From Tissierellia bacterium (GTDB lineage Bacteria; Bacillota; Clostridia; Tissierellales; Peptoniphilaceae): 64,000 nucleotides of DNA. Below the pieces are notes generated by a model. It searched no databases. It worked only from the letters and a program-made list of their open reading frames with translations, and was not told the DNA's origin. The stretch is taken from assembly GCA_012728295.1 (NCBI GenBank), contig JAAYFJ010000080.1, positions 1 through 64,000 on the forward strand, written 5' to 3'. Positions 34,106 through 42,026 of this stretch are shown piece after piece (within the stretch, counting starts at the first letter, position 1; each line of letters opens with the position of its first letter). Both the position numbers and the translations under genes were made by a program.

Positions 34106-35977
34106 ATGGAAACTAGAAGAAATCTCGTATACGAACTACGTGACCCAGAATTTAGAGAAAAATATCTCCATCCTAGGAGGAGAGGCTTTAGAGATTTATT
34201 CAAAAACATGGCACATCCAATATTATCAAATTCCAGTGTTGTCTTTTCATATTTGCTTTACGGAATATCTATGGGAATTACTACAATTTCCAGTGCTTAT
34301 ATTGTAGAGATAATTGCTAAGATTATTGGCTCTATAATAAATAGAAGTGAAGTCACCGATATTAGCGCTTCCAAACATTTATTCCTAGTAGTTTTTATAT
34401 ATGTGCTAGTGTATTTTATATCTAGTTCCATTGGCGCTTACACTAAGAACAAAATTTTTCCATATTTTTTTCATTTGAGAAATGGTGAATTTTTAAAGGT
34501 TTTTCAGAAGTTTTCTTCTATGGAAATGGGCCTTTTCGAAGATGCCCAGTTTATTAGCTCCATCGGAAATTGGGGACGTGCACTACAGAGTAATGCCAAT
34601 GGATTTCAAGGTATATTGGAGCGATCTCTAGACATTTTGGGACACTTATTCTCTGCTCTGTCCATAGGTGTTGTGCTATTATTTGTAGATTATAGAATAA
34701 TAGTTGTAGCTTTGATTGCTATTTTCCTTAGTATGCAATTGGAAAGTCGTTTTACTATGTATCAACGTACTAAGATTAATGAAGAAAGGGCAATAAATCG
34801 GCGTCTATATAGAATGTCAGAAATCAGCTCTGATTTTAAGTACGGCAAAGATGTACGGGTCTATAAAATGGAAAGTGCATTTGGAAATATATATAATAAG
34901 CTTCTGTCAGAATATGATGACTTTCTTCAATCTATGCGCAATAAGAGGTTTCAACTTTCAATCCCCGTAGCGTTGGCGTCCACCATCACTTTCATTTTTG
35001 GAGTATATTTTTTAGGTAATGCTTATATGATAGGGTCAATTCCCACGCCTAGGTTTTTAATGTTGATGACAGCGCTGATATTATTCATTAACTCCATTAC
35101 AAGTTTAGCCAGTGGCTTATCTTTTATTAATGCAGAATCCATATATTTACACGACTACTATGACCTATTGGATGCAGAACTAGAACCAAGTGGGGGTGGA
35201 TCTTTTCCAAATAGCATAAGCTATGATATCGAATTTGAAAACGTTTGGTTTAAATATCCAGGCTCCGAAAATTGGGTGTTAAAAAACATAAACTTTAGGA
35301 TTGAGGATAGTATGAGCATGGCATTAGTAGGAATCAATGGGGCTGGTAAAACTTCGTTAATTAAGCTCCTTACTGGCTTATATCAACCTAATAAAGGCCG
35401 AATACTAATTGGAGGAGTAGACATTAGATATATTTCTCAAAGAGATTTGTCTAAAATATTTGGTACAGTTTTTCAAGACATTAATCCAATGGCTCTAACC
35501 GTTGCAGAAAATGTTGCAGTATCTGTAGGCAATATTGACAGGGAAAGGGTCAGAAATGTATTAATACAAGTGGGTTTAATGGAAAAAATAGACAGTTTTC
35601 CCCTTGGAATCGATACTCCACTTCTGCGAGTAATAGAGGATGATGGTATTATTTTATCCGGTGGAGAAAACCAAAAACTTATGATTGCCAGGGCTCTCTA
35701 TAAAAAGGATGCAAAAATATTAATAATGGACGAACCTACAGCAGCTTTAGATGCTCTTGCTGAGGAATCTATATATAAATCTTTCCATGAAATCTTAAAA
35801 GGCAGAACTGCAATTTTCATTTCTCACAGACTTGCTTCCACAAGATTTTGCGATAAAATTTCCCTATTAGATGGCGGATGTATATCGGAGGAAGGAACTC
35901 ATGAGCAGTTGTTAGAAAACAAATCAAATTATTACGAAATGTACGAAGTCCAAGCTAGTTATTATAAAGGTGATTGA
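34106..35977 (+). CDS. ABC exporter half-transporter 1 (permease-ATPase)
   Basis: 623 residues: an N-terminal membrane domain with about six segments (about 45-340) and a C-terminal nucleotide-binding domain (about 375-615). Walker A GINGAGKTS, signature LSGGENQKL, Walker B ILIMDEPTAALD and the switch histidine in FISHRL are all intact. It is probably a heterodimer with the next gene. AAAGGAGTAAAAC precedes the ATG. The substrate is unknown; lipid, peptide or drug export are all possible for this family. Confidence 0.9.
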   Translation: METRRNLVYELRDPEFREKYLHPRRRGFRDLFKNMAHPILSNSSVVFSYLLYGISMGITTISSAYIVEIIAKIIGSIINRSEVTDISASKHLFLVVFIYVLVYFISSSIGAYTKNKIFPYFFHLRNGEFLKVFQKFSSMEMGLFEDAQFISSIGNWGRALQSNANGFQGILERSLDILGHLFSALSIGVVLLFVDYRIIVVALIAIFLSMQLESRFTMYQRTKINEERAINRRLYRMSEISSDFKYGKDVRVYKMESAFGNIYNKLLSEYDDFLQSMRNKRFQLSIPVALASTITFIFGVYFLGNAYMIGSIPTPRFLMLMTALILFINSITSLASGLSFINAESIYLHDYYDLLDAELEPSGGGSFPNSISYDIEFENVWFKYPGSENWVLKNINFRIEDSMSMALVGINGAGKTSLIKLLTGLYQPNKGRILIGGVDIRYISQRDLSKIFGTVFQDINPMALTVAENVAVSVGNIDRERVRNVLIQVGLMEKIDSFPLGIDTPLLRVIEDDGIILSGGENQKLMIARALYKKDAKILIMDEPTAALDALAEESIYKSFHEILKGRTAIFISHRLASTRFCDKISLLDGGCISEEGTHEQLLENKSNYYEMYEVQASYYKGD

Positions 35978-35978
35978 T

Positions 35979-37778
35979 ATGACTAAAGAAAACAAATCTA
36001 CTATTAAGTTAATCCTATATTATATGTCCATTACTGCAAAATTAGAGCCTAGAATTTATCTAAGCTTCCTGATAACTACCATATCTACATCAGCATTTTC
36101 CATAGCTTTAGTATACCTTCCAAAGATAGTTATCGATGGCATAGTTTCTGATTGGAATCGTGAAGTGTTTATAACTACAGTGCTTAAATGGGGAATAATA
36201 ATTATATTGCTTAGGCTCCTAAGTGAACTCTCTCTTAGGCAATTTGAAAAAGACAGACTAATGGTCAACCAAAAGATAAATTCCCATATGTCTAATAAAG
36301 TATTAGCTCTCAAGTATCAACTGCTGGAAGATCCTGAGGTTTTAGACTTAAAGAACAGGGCTTCTTACCCAATAAACAATCTATTGCTTCTACAGCTATT
36401 AGAACAGTCCAAAAACACATTTATTCATGGTTTACAGTTAATAGGTCTTAGTGCCATACTCTATTCGTTTAGCCCGTGGATACTGCTTTTTCTTATAATC
36501 ATGTGCCTTGTTGGTGGATATTTCTTAGAAAAATCAAGTAAAATTCAGGAGCAATTTATTAAAGATATTATGCCCATAAACCGTAGGTACAATTATTATT
36601 TAAATGCATTGGTAGATGAGGAATTCCAAAAAGAATTCAGATTATATTCATTGGATAATGTCGTAAAGGATAAACTACAAGTCTTAATGGATGTAACTTT
36701 AGATAGAATACATGAAGTACATGCCGATACTAGAAATGTCCAAATTAAAAACTTTTTGATAATTTCAGTATCTCGTTTTGTAATATATTCCTATGCCGGA
36801 CTTAAAGCAATGGCTTTATGGGGAAAACAGATATCATTAGGTAACTTTGCCGTAGTGATAACAGCTAGTGAGCAATTTACTAAAAGTGTTTCAGAAATTA
36901 TTACCTCTGTCATTGATATAATGAGAACCATTAGATTTTTTCAACCTCTGGCAGAATTTGAAGAGTTAGAGGTATATTCTGACTCTGGTAATACAACAGC
37001 TGCTAATCCCATTGTATGTTTGGAATTTAAAAACGTGACGTTCCGATATCCTAAGACGGATAAGATTATTTTAGACAACATTAGTTTTAAGCTACACAAA
37101 GGTGAAACTTTGGCTTTAGTCGGAAGAAACAACGCTGGTAAATCCACAATCGTAAAACTAATCGCCAGGCTATTTGAACCTAACAGTGGTGAAATTCTAT
37201 GGAACGGTATCAATATTAAAGAATTAAATTTAGAATCTTACTTGAAGGAATTAGCATATGTATTCCAAGATTTTCAATTATTCCCTTTGCAGATTTGGGA
37301 GAATATTTCCTGCCACACCAGCAAAGACAACTCTATTCCCGTTGAAATACAAACAAAAGTTGAAGATACCATTAATCGAGTTGGCTTTTCTGCTAGTGTT
37401 AACAAGCTTCCTAACGGAATTAGAACACGCCTAAACAAATTCTTATATGAAGATGCTGCCGATTTTTCAGGCGGTGAAAAACAAAAGATTGCAATTGCAC
37501 GAGCTATTTTCAAAGATGCTTCATTTGCCATTCTTGATGAACCTACAGCCGCTTTAGATCCTTTAGCAGAAAGTGAAATTTATGGCAACTTTTCAGAATT
37601 AGTTAAAGGCAAAACAGCACTGTTTATTTCTCACAGAATGAGTGCCAGCAGATTCTGTGATCGCATATTGGTTCTAGACAACGGAAAAATCATAGGGAAT
37701 GGTCACCATGAGGAATTAGTAAAACATAACGAACTATATAGAAGACTATATGAAGCTCAAGCACAATACTATGTTTAG
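35979..37778 (+). CDS. ABC exporter half-transporter 2 (permease-ATPase)
   Basis: 599 residues with the same layout as the preceding gene: membrane domain (about 20-320) and ATPase domain (about 345-595) with Walker A GRNNAGKST, signature FSGGEKQKI, Walker B FAILDEPTAALD and FISHRM. The ATG at 35979 with AAAGGTG is preferred over an in-frame GTG at 35970 overlapping the upstream stop. Both NBDs keep the catalytic glutamate, so neither shows the degenerate site often seen in heterodimeric exporters. It belongs to the ArsR-type regulator operon. Confidence 0.9.
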   Translation: MTKENKSTIKLILYYMSITAKLEPRIYLSFLITTISTSAFSIALVYLPKIVIDGIVSDWNREVFITTVLKWGIIIILLRLLSELSLRQFEKDRLMVNQKINSHMSNKVLALKYQLLEDPEVLDLKNRASYPINNLLLLQLLEQSKNTFIHGLQLIGLSAILYSFSPWILLFLIIMCLVGGYFLEKSSKIQEQFIKDIMPINRRYNYYLNALVDEEFQKEFRLYSLDNVVKDKLQVLMDVTLDRIHEVHADTRNVQIKNFLIISVSRFVIYSYAGLKAMALWGKQISLGNFAVVITASEQFTKSVSEIITSVIDIMRTIRFFQPLAEFEELEVYSDSGNTTAANPIVCLEFKNVTFRYPKTDKIILDNISFKLHKGETLALVGRNNAGKSTIVKLIARLFEPNSGEILWNGINIKELNLESYLKELAYVFQDFQLFPLQIWENISCHTSKDNSIPVEIQTKVEDTINRVGFSASVNKLPNGIRTRLNKFLYEDAADFSGGEKQKIAIARAIFKDASFAILDEPTAALDPLAESEIYGNFSELVKGKTALFISHRMSASRFCDRILVLDNGKIIGNGHHEELVKHNELYRRLYEAQAQYYV

Positions 37779-37814
37779 CGTGAATAATATGTTTCTTAAA
37801 TGTGTACACAGAAT

Positions 37815-37852
37815 AAAAAGAGGCCTCCATAATAATAGAGTGCCTCTTTTTA
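37815..37852. terminator. Bidirectional terminator between ABC exporter and TrmH-family gene
   Basis: AAAAAGAGGC / GCCTCTTTTT stem (37815-37824 and 37842-37851), U-rich on either strand. On the minus strand it overlaps the methyltransferase stop codon. Confidence 0.7.
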
Positions 37853-38611
37853 TATCTTCATTTGCCAACTATATAGAAATATTCCCGTAGCAACTCCTAC
37901 GTTTAGCGATTCTGCTCTGCCCCTCATAGGAATTTTCACTTGTTTATCTAATATTTTTGCCACTTCCGGAGAAATACCCTTGGCTTCTGAGCCAAATACT
38001 AAGATAGTTTTTTCTCTAGGTTGCCAATTACCTAAATAAGTGCTCGTATGAACATCAGCTCCTACTATTTCATAGCCTTGTTCCTTTAGTTTCTTTAGTC
38101 TTTCATCACTTGCTTTTAATATCAAAGGGACCCTTAATATTGATGCCATTGTGCTACGCAATACCTTTTCATTGTAGGGGTCAACGCATCCAGAGCTTAG
38201 CATTATTCCCCCTACTCCAAATGCATCTGCACATCTAATAATGGTACCTAAGTTACCAGGGTCTTGTATCTGATCTAAATATAACCAAATTTTTCCATCA
38301 ATAATATGGATATCTTCCACCATGGAAGCAATCGCCATGATTCCAGGCTTTGTCACCGTCTCTGTAAAAGTTTTGAACAATTCATCTGCCACGACAATTG
38401 TGTTGCTATGTTCAAGATACTGAAAATCATTAACTCTACTTTTGGCAATTATTAGCGTGTCAATTGGATATCCCTCTCTCAACGCCTCTTCAATTACCAC
38501 AGGACCTTCCAATAAAAAAGAATTCTCCTGCTGTCTTCCTCTTTTCTCCTTAAGCTTTAATATCTTTTTTATCAATGGATTTTTTGTTGATGTGATTTCG
38601 TTATACATCAT
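37850..38611 (-). CDS. TrmH/SpoU family RNA 2'-O-methyltransferase
   Basis: 253 residues. N-terminal RNA-binding substrate domain (about 1-95), then the SpoU knot domain with the motifs LDQIQDPGNLGTIIRCADAFG, LVFGSEAKGIS and IPMRGRAESLNVGVATGIFL. It methylates a ribose 2'-OH in rRNA or tRNA; the exact target is not determined. The start at 38611 overlaps the end of ktrA by 11 bases; a second in-frame ATG lies at 38608. Confidence 0.9.
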   Translation of the reverse strand: MMYNEITSTKNPLIKKILKLKEKRGRQQENSFLLEGPVVIEEALREGYPIDTLIIAKSRVNDFQYLEHSNTIVVADELFKTFTETVTKPGIMAIASMVEDIHIIDGKIWLYLDQIQDPGNLGTIIRCADAFGVGGIMLSSGCVDPYNEKVLRSTMASILRVPLILKASDERLKKLKEQGYEIVGADVHTSTYLGNWQPREKTILVFGSEAKGISPEVAKILDKQVKIPMRGRAESLNVGVATGIFLYSWQMKI

Positions 38612-39263
38612 CTGATATCAAACTTTCCAATTGTTCTAAGCTTTCAGTGGAACCTATTACAACTAAATGATCCCCTTGTTCCATTCTCATATCAGCTTGT
38701 GGGTTGATTATTGTTTCTTCATCCCTTTGTATGGCAACTACGTTTACATTGTATTTGTTTCTTATCTTCACTTCTCCTAATGTCTGTCCGATCCAAGTAG
38801 ATAGCACTTGAATTTCCAGCATGCCATATTCTGTTGATAAACTAATATATTCCAAAATATGGGAGTTTATTAATCTGTGAGCTACTCGCTCCCCCATTTC
38901 TCTCTCAGGGTACACTATCTCATCAGCTCCAACTTTCTTTAATACTGTTCCATGTAAAAGATTTTGTGCTTTTGCTATTACTTTAGGAACACCCTGCTCC
39001 TTAAGTGATATTGTAGCTAATATAGATGATTCCAAGTCGCTCCCCATGCTCACAATTCCCGCATCGAAATTTGCTAACCCTACTGCTCTTAGGCTGTTTT
39101 CTGCTCTTACATCACATTCTATAGCTTCTGTAGTATATTCAGAAATCGCCTGAATTGCATCGTGGCTTTTATCAATGGCCATTACATCATAGCCCATATT
39201 AAATAGAGTTTGTACAAGGGATGAGCCAAATCGACCAATTCCTATAACTACAAATGATTTCAT
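38601..39263 (-). CDS. ktrA: Potassium uptake regulatory subunit KtrA (RCK/TrkA family)
   Basis: 220 residues. An N-terminal RCK_N Rossmann fold (about 1-120) with VIGIGRFGSSLVQTL binds nucleotide, and the C-terminal RCK_C domain (about 135-220) may bind c-di-AMP as in relatives. It forms the cytoplasmic ring that gates KtrB. AGGAGGAAT precedes the ATG; it follows ktrB by nine bases. Confidence 0.92.
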   Translation of the reverse strand: MKSFVVIGIGRFGSSLVQTLFNMGYDVMAIDKSHDAIQAISEYTTEAIECDVRAENSLRAVGLANFDAGIVSMGSDLESSILATISLKEQGVPKVIAKAQNLLHGTVLKKVGADEIVYPEREMGERVAHRLINSHILEYISLSTEYGMLEIQVLSTWIGQTLGEVKIRNKYNVNVVAIQRDEETIINPQADMRMEQGDHLVVIGSTESLEQLESLISDDV

Positions 39264-39272
39264 ATATTCCTC

Positions 39273-40619
39273 CTAGCCTACGCTAATTTGACCCTCTGCA
39301 TTGCGATAGTTTTTAGGTACCACCTTTGTGTTAAATACATATATCATTGTCAACGGTCCTAAGCGTCCAATAAACATGGTAATAATAATTAGCAATTTGC
39401 TAATCACATGTAATGTCGGTGTAATGCCTTGGCTTACTCCCACCGTTGCGAATGCAGAAACCACTTCAAAAGCTATTTGAATGAACTTAAAGCTTTCCAG
39501 CAAGCTTATTGCAAACATGGTTCCCATTACCACAAACATTGCCGCCATGGCTATTGTGATTGATTTTCTTATTACCCCTTCTGATAGTCTCCTGCCAAAT
39601 AAATTTACGTCTTCATATCCTCTGATTACAGATAAAAAAGTGAAAAAAATTACACCAAAAGTCGTAATTTTAATACCACCACCTGTGGATCCTGATCCTG
39701 CACCTATAAACATGAGCATAATCATAAAAAAGGAGCTGCTATCATTGAATTTTGATAAATCTATGGAATTAAACCCTGCAGTTCTAGCAGTTACTGATTG
39801 AAATATTGCACCCAACAATTTACTTGAACCATTTAATTCTCCTAGTGTTCCAGGGTTATTCCATTCGAGCACCAAAAAAGCTACTGTCCCTGCTAATATC
39901 AATATACCAGTCATTGTGAGGACAAGTTTTGCTTGTAGGTGCAACCTTTTATATCTCTTTCTAGTTAATATGTCCATACAAACTACAAAACCTAATCCAC
40001 CTATTATTATTGCCGATGAAATGGTTAATAAAACAATCCAGTCATTATTAAAATCTAATAGGCTATTTCCAAAGAGGTCAAAGCCCGCATTGCAAAATGC
40101 TGATATAGAGTGAAAAATAGAAAACCACAGGCCTTTTGTTATTCCAAATCTAGGAATAAACCTTGTAGATAATAATAATGCACATACTCCTTCAACTATA
40201 AAAGTGAACTTTAACACGTTAATAATGAATCTTACTATTCCAGCAGAAGTGTCCACATTCATTTGTTCTCTTATTACCAACCTATCTTTATATGTTATTT
40301 TTCTACGTAAAAATAACGCCAATAAAGTAGACATGGTCATAAATCCTAAGCCTCCCGCCTGGATTAAGAGCATTATTATAAAGTGGCCGAAAGAAGTATA
40401 AGTGGAAGCTGTATTTACAACTGTAAGCCCAGTTACACAAGTAGCTGAAGTTGCAGTGAACAGCGCATTTAACCAGCCCACAGAAGCTCCATTGCGAGAT
40501 GCAAATGGAGTGTTAAGAAGCACCGTTCCTATTGCTATAAGAGCAAAAAAACCGATGGCCAACACTTGTGGAGGGTTCATATTTTCATTAGGCAACCAAA
40601 GTATTCTTTTTTTCTTCAT
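39273..40619 (-). CDS. ktrB: Potassium uptake channel subunit KtrB (TrkH family)
   Basis: 448-residue membrane protein with four pore repeats; the selectivity glycines appear in ATCVTGLTV, SAFCNAGFD, TARTAGFNS and FATVGVSQG. Na+-stimulated K+ uptake in the Ktr family is family knowledge. TAGGAGTGCCAA precedes the ATG. Only 94 bases separate it from rplT, with a long-loop hairpin between; I found no c-di-AMP riboswitch signature there. Confidence 0.93.
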   Translation of the reverse strand: MKKKRILWLPNENMNPPQVLAIGFFALIAIGTVLLNTPFASRNGASVGWLNALFTATSATCVTGLTVVNTASTYTSFGHFIIMLLIQAGGLGFMTMSTLLALFLRRKITYKDRLVIREQMNVDTSAGIVRFIINVLKFTFIVEGVCALLLSTRFIPRFGITKGLWFSIFHSISAFCNAGFDLFGNSLLDFNNDWIVLLTISSAIIIGGLGFVVCMDILTRKRYKRLHLQAKLVLTMTGILILAGTVAFLVLEWNNPGTLGELNGSSKLLGAIFQSVTARTAGFNSIDLSKFNDSSSFFMIMLMFIGAGSGSTGGGIKITTFGVIFFTFLSVIRGYEDVNLFGRRLSEGVIRKSITIAMAAMFVVMGTMFAISLLESFKFIQIAFEVVSAFATVGVSQGITPTLHVISKLLIIITMFIGRLGPLTMIYVFNTKVVPKNYRNAEGQISVG

Positions 40620-40632
40620 TTGGCACTCCTAT

Positions 40633-40700
40633 AAAAAATACCGAGTTCACATTCATAACAGATGATAATTCACCTATTTCTCAAAATGATCGACTCGGTA
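40633..40700 (-). terminator. Hairpin with long loop between rplT and ktrB
   Basis: The 8-bp perfect arms TACCGAGT / ACTCGGTA (40693-40700 and 40639-40646) enclose 46 bases and are followed on the minus strand by a U run. It is probably the terminator of thrS-infC-rpmI-rplT; the large loop is unusual for one. Confidence 0.55.
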
Positions 40701-40713
40701 ATAATTTTGAAAT

Positions 40714-41064
40714 CTATTCGCCTTTAGCTAATTTTACTAAGTTAGCAAAACCTGCTTCATCATGAATAGCCATTTCTGATAACATTTTACGGTTAACTTC
40801 AACTCCAGCTTTTTTCAATCCGTTAATAAAACGGCTATAGCTCATGTCATGCTGACGAGTTGCTGCATTTATACGTTGAATCCAAAGGGAACGGAAATTA
40901 CGTTTCTTTTGTTTACGTCCAATGTACGCATAGTTCAGTGACTTCATCACTGCTTGATTAGCTGGGCGATAAAGTTTAGATTTCGCTCCAAAATATCCTT
41001 TGGCTTGTTTTAATACTTTTTTATGGTGTTTCTTAGCGTTTACAGCACGCTTTACTCTTGCCAT
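40714..41064 (-). CDS. rplT: Ribosomal protein L20
   Basis: 116 residues, normal for L20, which binds 23S rRNA early in 50S assembly. [20 protein letters not shown] at the N-terminus is typical. AAGGAGGAGTTT precedes the ATG. In Firmicutes L20 represses its own operon by binding the infC leader, and that leader is present at 41821-41950. Confidence 0.97.
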   Translation of the reverse strand: MARVKRAVNAKKHHKKVLKQAKGYFGAKSKLYRPANQAVMKSLNYAYIGRKQKKRNFRSLWIQRINAATRQHDMSYSRFINGLKKAGVEVNRKMLSEMAIHDEAGFANLVKLAKGE

Positions 41065-41081
41065 TAAAACTCCTCCTTAAA

Positions 41082-41273
41082 TTAAGGGATCATTTGATCA
41101 ATACGACGTTGATCTCCCTTGCTCACTAGCGCGCCTTGACGCAAGTTTCTTACACGTTTAGCACTTTTCTTACCGGTCAAATGACCCTTATACGCTTTAA
41201 AGCGTTTAATAGCGCCGCTACCTGTTCTTTTAAAACGTTTTGCTGAGGCGCGGTGGGTTTTCATCTTAGGCAT
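41082..41273 (-). CDS. rpmI: Ribosomal protein L35
   Basis: 63 residues, with the usual L35 opening [20 protein letters not shown] and a very basic composition. It lies between infC and rplT, the universal order, with GTAGGAGGATA before the ATG. Confidence 0.97.
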   Translation of the reverse strand: MPKMKTHRASAKRFKRTGSGAIKRFKAYKGHLTGKKSAKRVRNLRQGALVSKGDQRRIDQMIP

Positions 41274-41288
41274 ATTATCCTCCTACCT

Positions 41289-41801
41289 TTACTTATCTGT
41301 CTGTGGGGACAAGAACATATTCATGTTTCGTCCTTCTAATTTTGGCTGCTTATCAATTTGGCTGACTTCTTTAGTCAGTTCACTGAAGGCGAGCAACACA
41401 TCCTTACCGAGTTCCGTACGACCCATTTCTCTTCCTCTAAATCTTACAGAAACCTTTACACGGTCCCCTGCTTTTAGAAATTCAATAGCGTGTTTCGCTT
41501 TGACTTGCAAGTCATGGGATTCGATATTTGGAGTAAGACGAATCTCCTTAACATTTATAACTCGTTGCTTTTTGCGTGACTCTTTTTCCTTTTTCGCCAG
41601 CTCATATTTATACTTTCCGTAATCCAGAAAACGGCACACTGGTGGCTTTGCCAATGGGGCTATCTTCACCAAATCCAATTTCTTCTGCTCAGCCATTTCC
41701 ATAGCTTTCCTTGGATTCATTACACCTAGCTGGTTACCTTCCTCATCGATGACACGGATTTCCTTGTCTCGGATTTCTTCATTGATCTGAAGCTCTTTAA
41801 T
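41289..41801 (-). CDS. infC: Translation initiation factor IF-3 (AUU start)
   Basis: 170 residues when started at the ATT at 41801, which follows AGGAGGTGTAGTTTT. The reading is then KELQINEEIRDKEIRVIDEE, the normal IF-3 N-terminal domain. The first ATG, at 41720, would remove that domain. AUU is the classical infC start and lets IF-3 repress its own translation by rejecting non-standard starts. The C-terminal domain carries RFRGREMGRTELG. Upstream lies the L20 leader; downstream rpmI and rplT. Confidence 0.95.
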   Translation of the reverse strand: MKELQINEEIRDKEIRVIDEEGNQLGVMNPRKAMEMAEQKKLDLVKIAPLAKPPVCRFLDYGKYKYELAKKEKESRKKQRVINVKEIRLTPNIESHDLQVKAKHAIEFLKAGDRVKVSVRFRGREMGRTELGKDVLLAFSELTKEVSQIDKQPKLEGRNMNMFLSPQTDK

Positions 41802-41820
41802 AAAACTACACCTCCTGTGT

Positions 41821-41950
41821 AAAAAATAAAAGCGGACATAAATGTCCGCTTGCTCGCAAAATAACTATCGTTCCTACGATAATATCGAACCTAATGAGTC
41901 TGCACTATTAGGTGAGAAGCGGATAACTTCTACTTGTGATTTATTCACGT
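41821..41950 (-). promoter_or_regulatory. Ribosomal protein L20 leader of infC-rpmI-rplT
   Basis: The leader between promoter and infC contains paired segments (AGAAGTTATCCGCTTCT, CCTAATAGTGCAGACTCATTAGG split by loops, and ATCGTAGGAACGAT) and ends in a terminator stem AGCGGACAT / ATGTCCGCT plus a U run (41821-41850). This matches the L20-binding attenuator of Firmicutes. Exact boundaries are approximate. Confidence 0.75.
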
Positions 41951-41955
41951 TAATG

Positions 41956-41984
41956 AGTATATCCTATTTTTACGGTTCTGTCAA
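41956..41984 (-). promoter_or_regulatory. Sigma-A promoter of infC-rpmI-rplT
   Basis: TTGACA (41979-41984), 17-base spacer, TATACT (41956-41961), directly downstream of thrS. Confidence 0.7.
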
Positions 41985-42026
41985 ATGTTTTTTTCAAAGA
42001 CGAGTTCTGTGCTAACAGTATAACGT

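Noticed and set aside
40620-40713. c-di-AMP riboswitch before ktrB
   Set aside because: The interval is too short and lacks the conserved core of that riboswitch.
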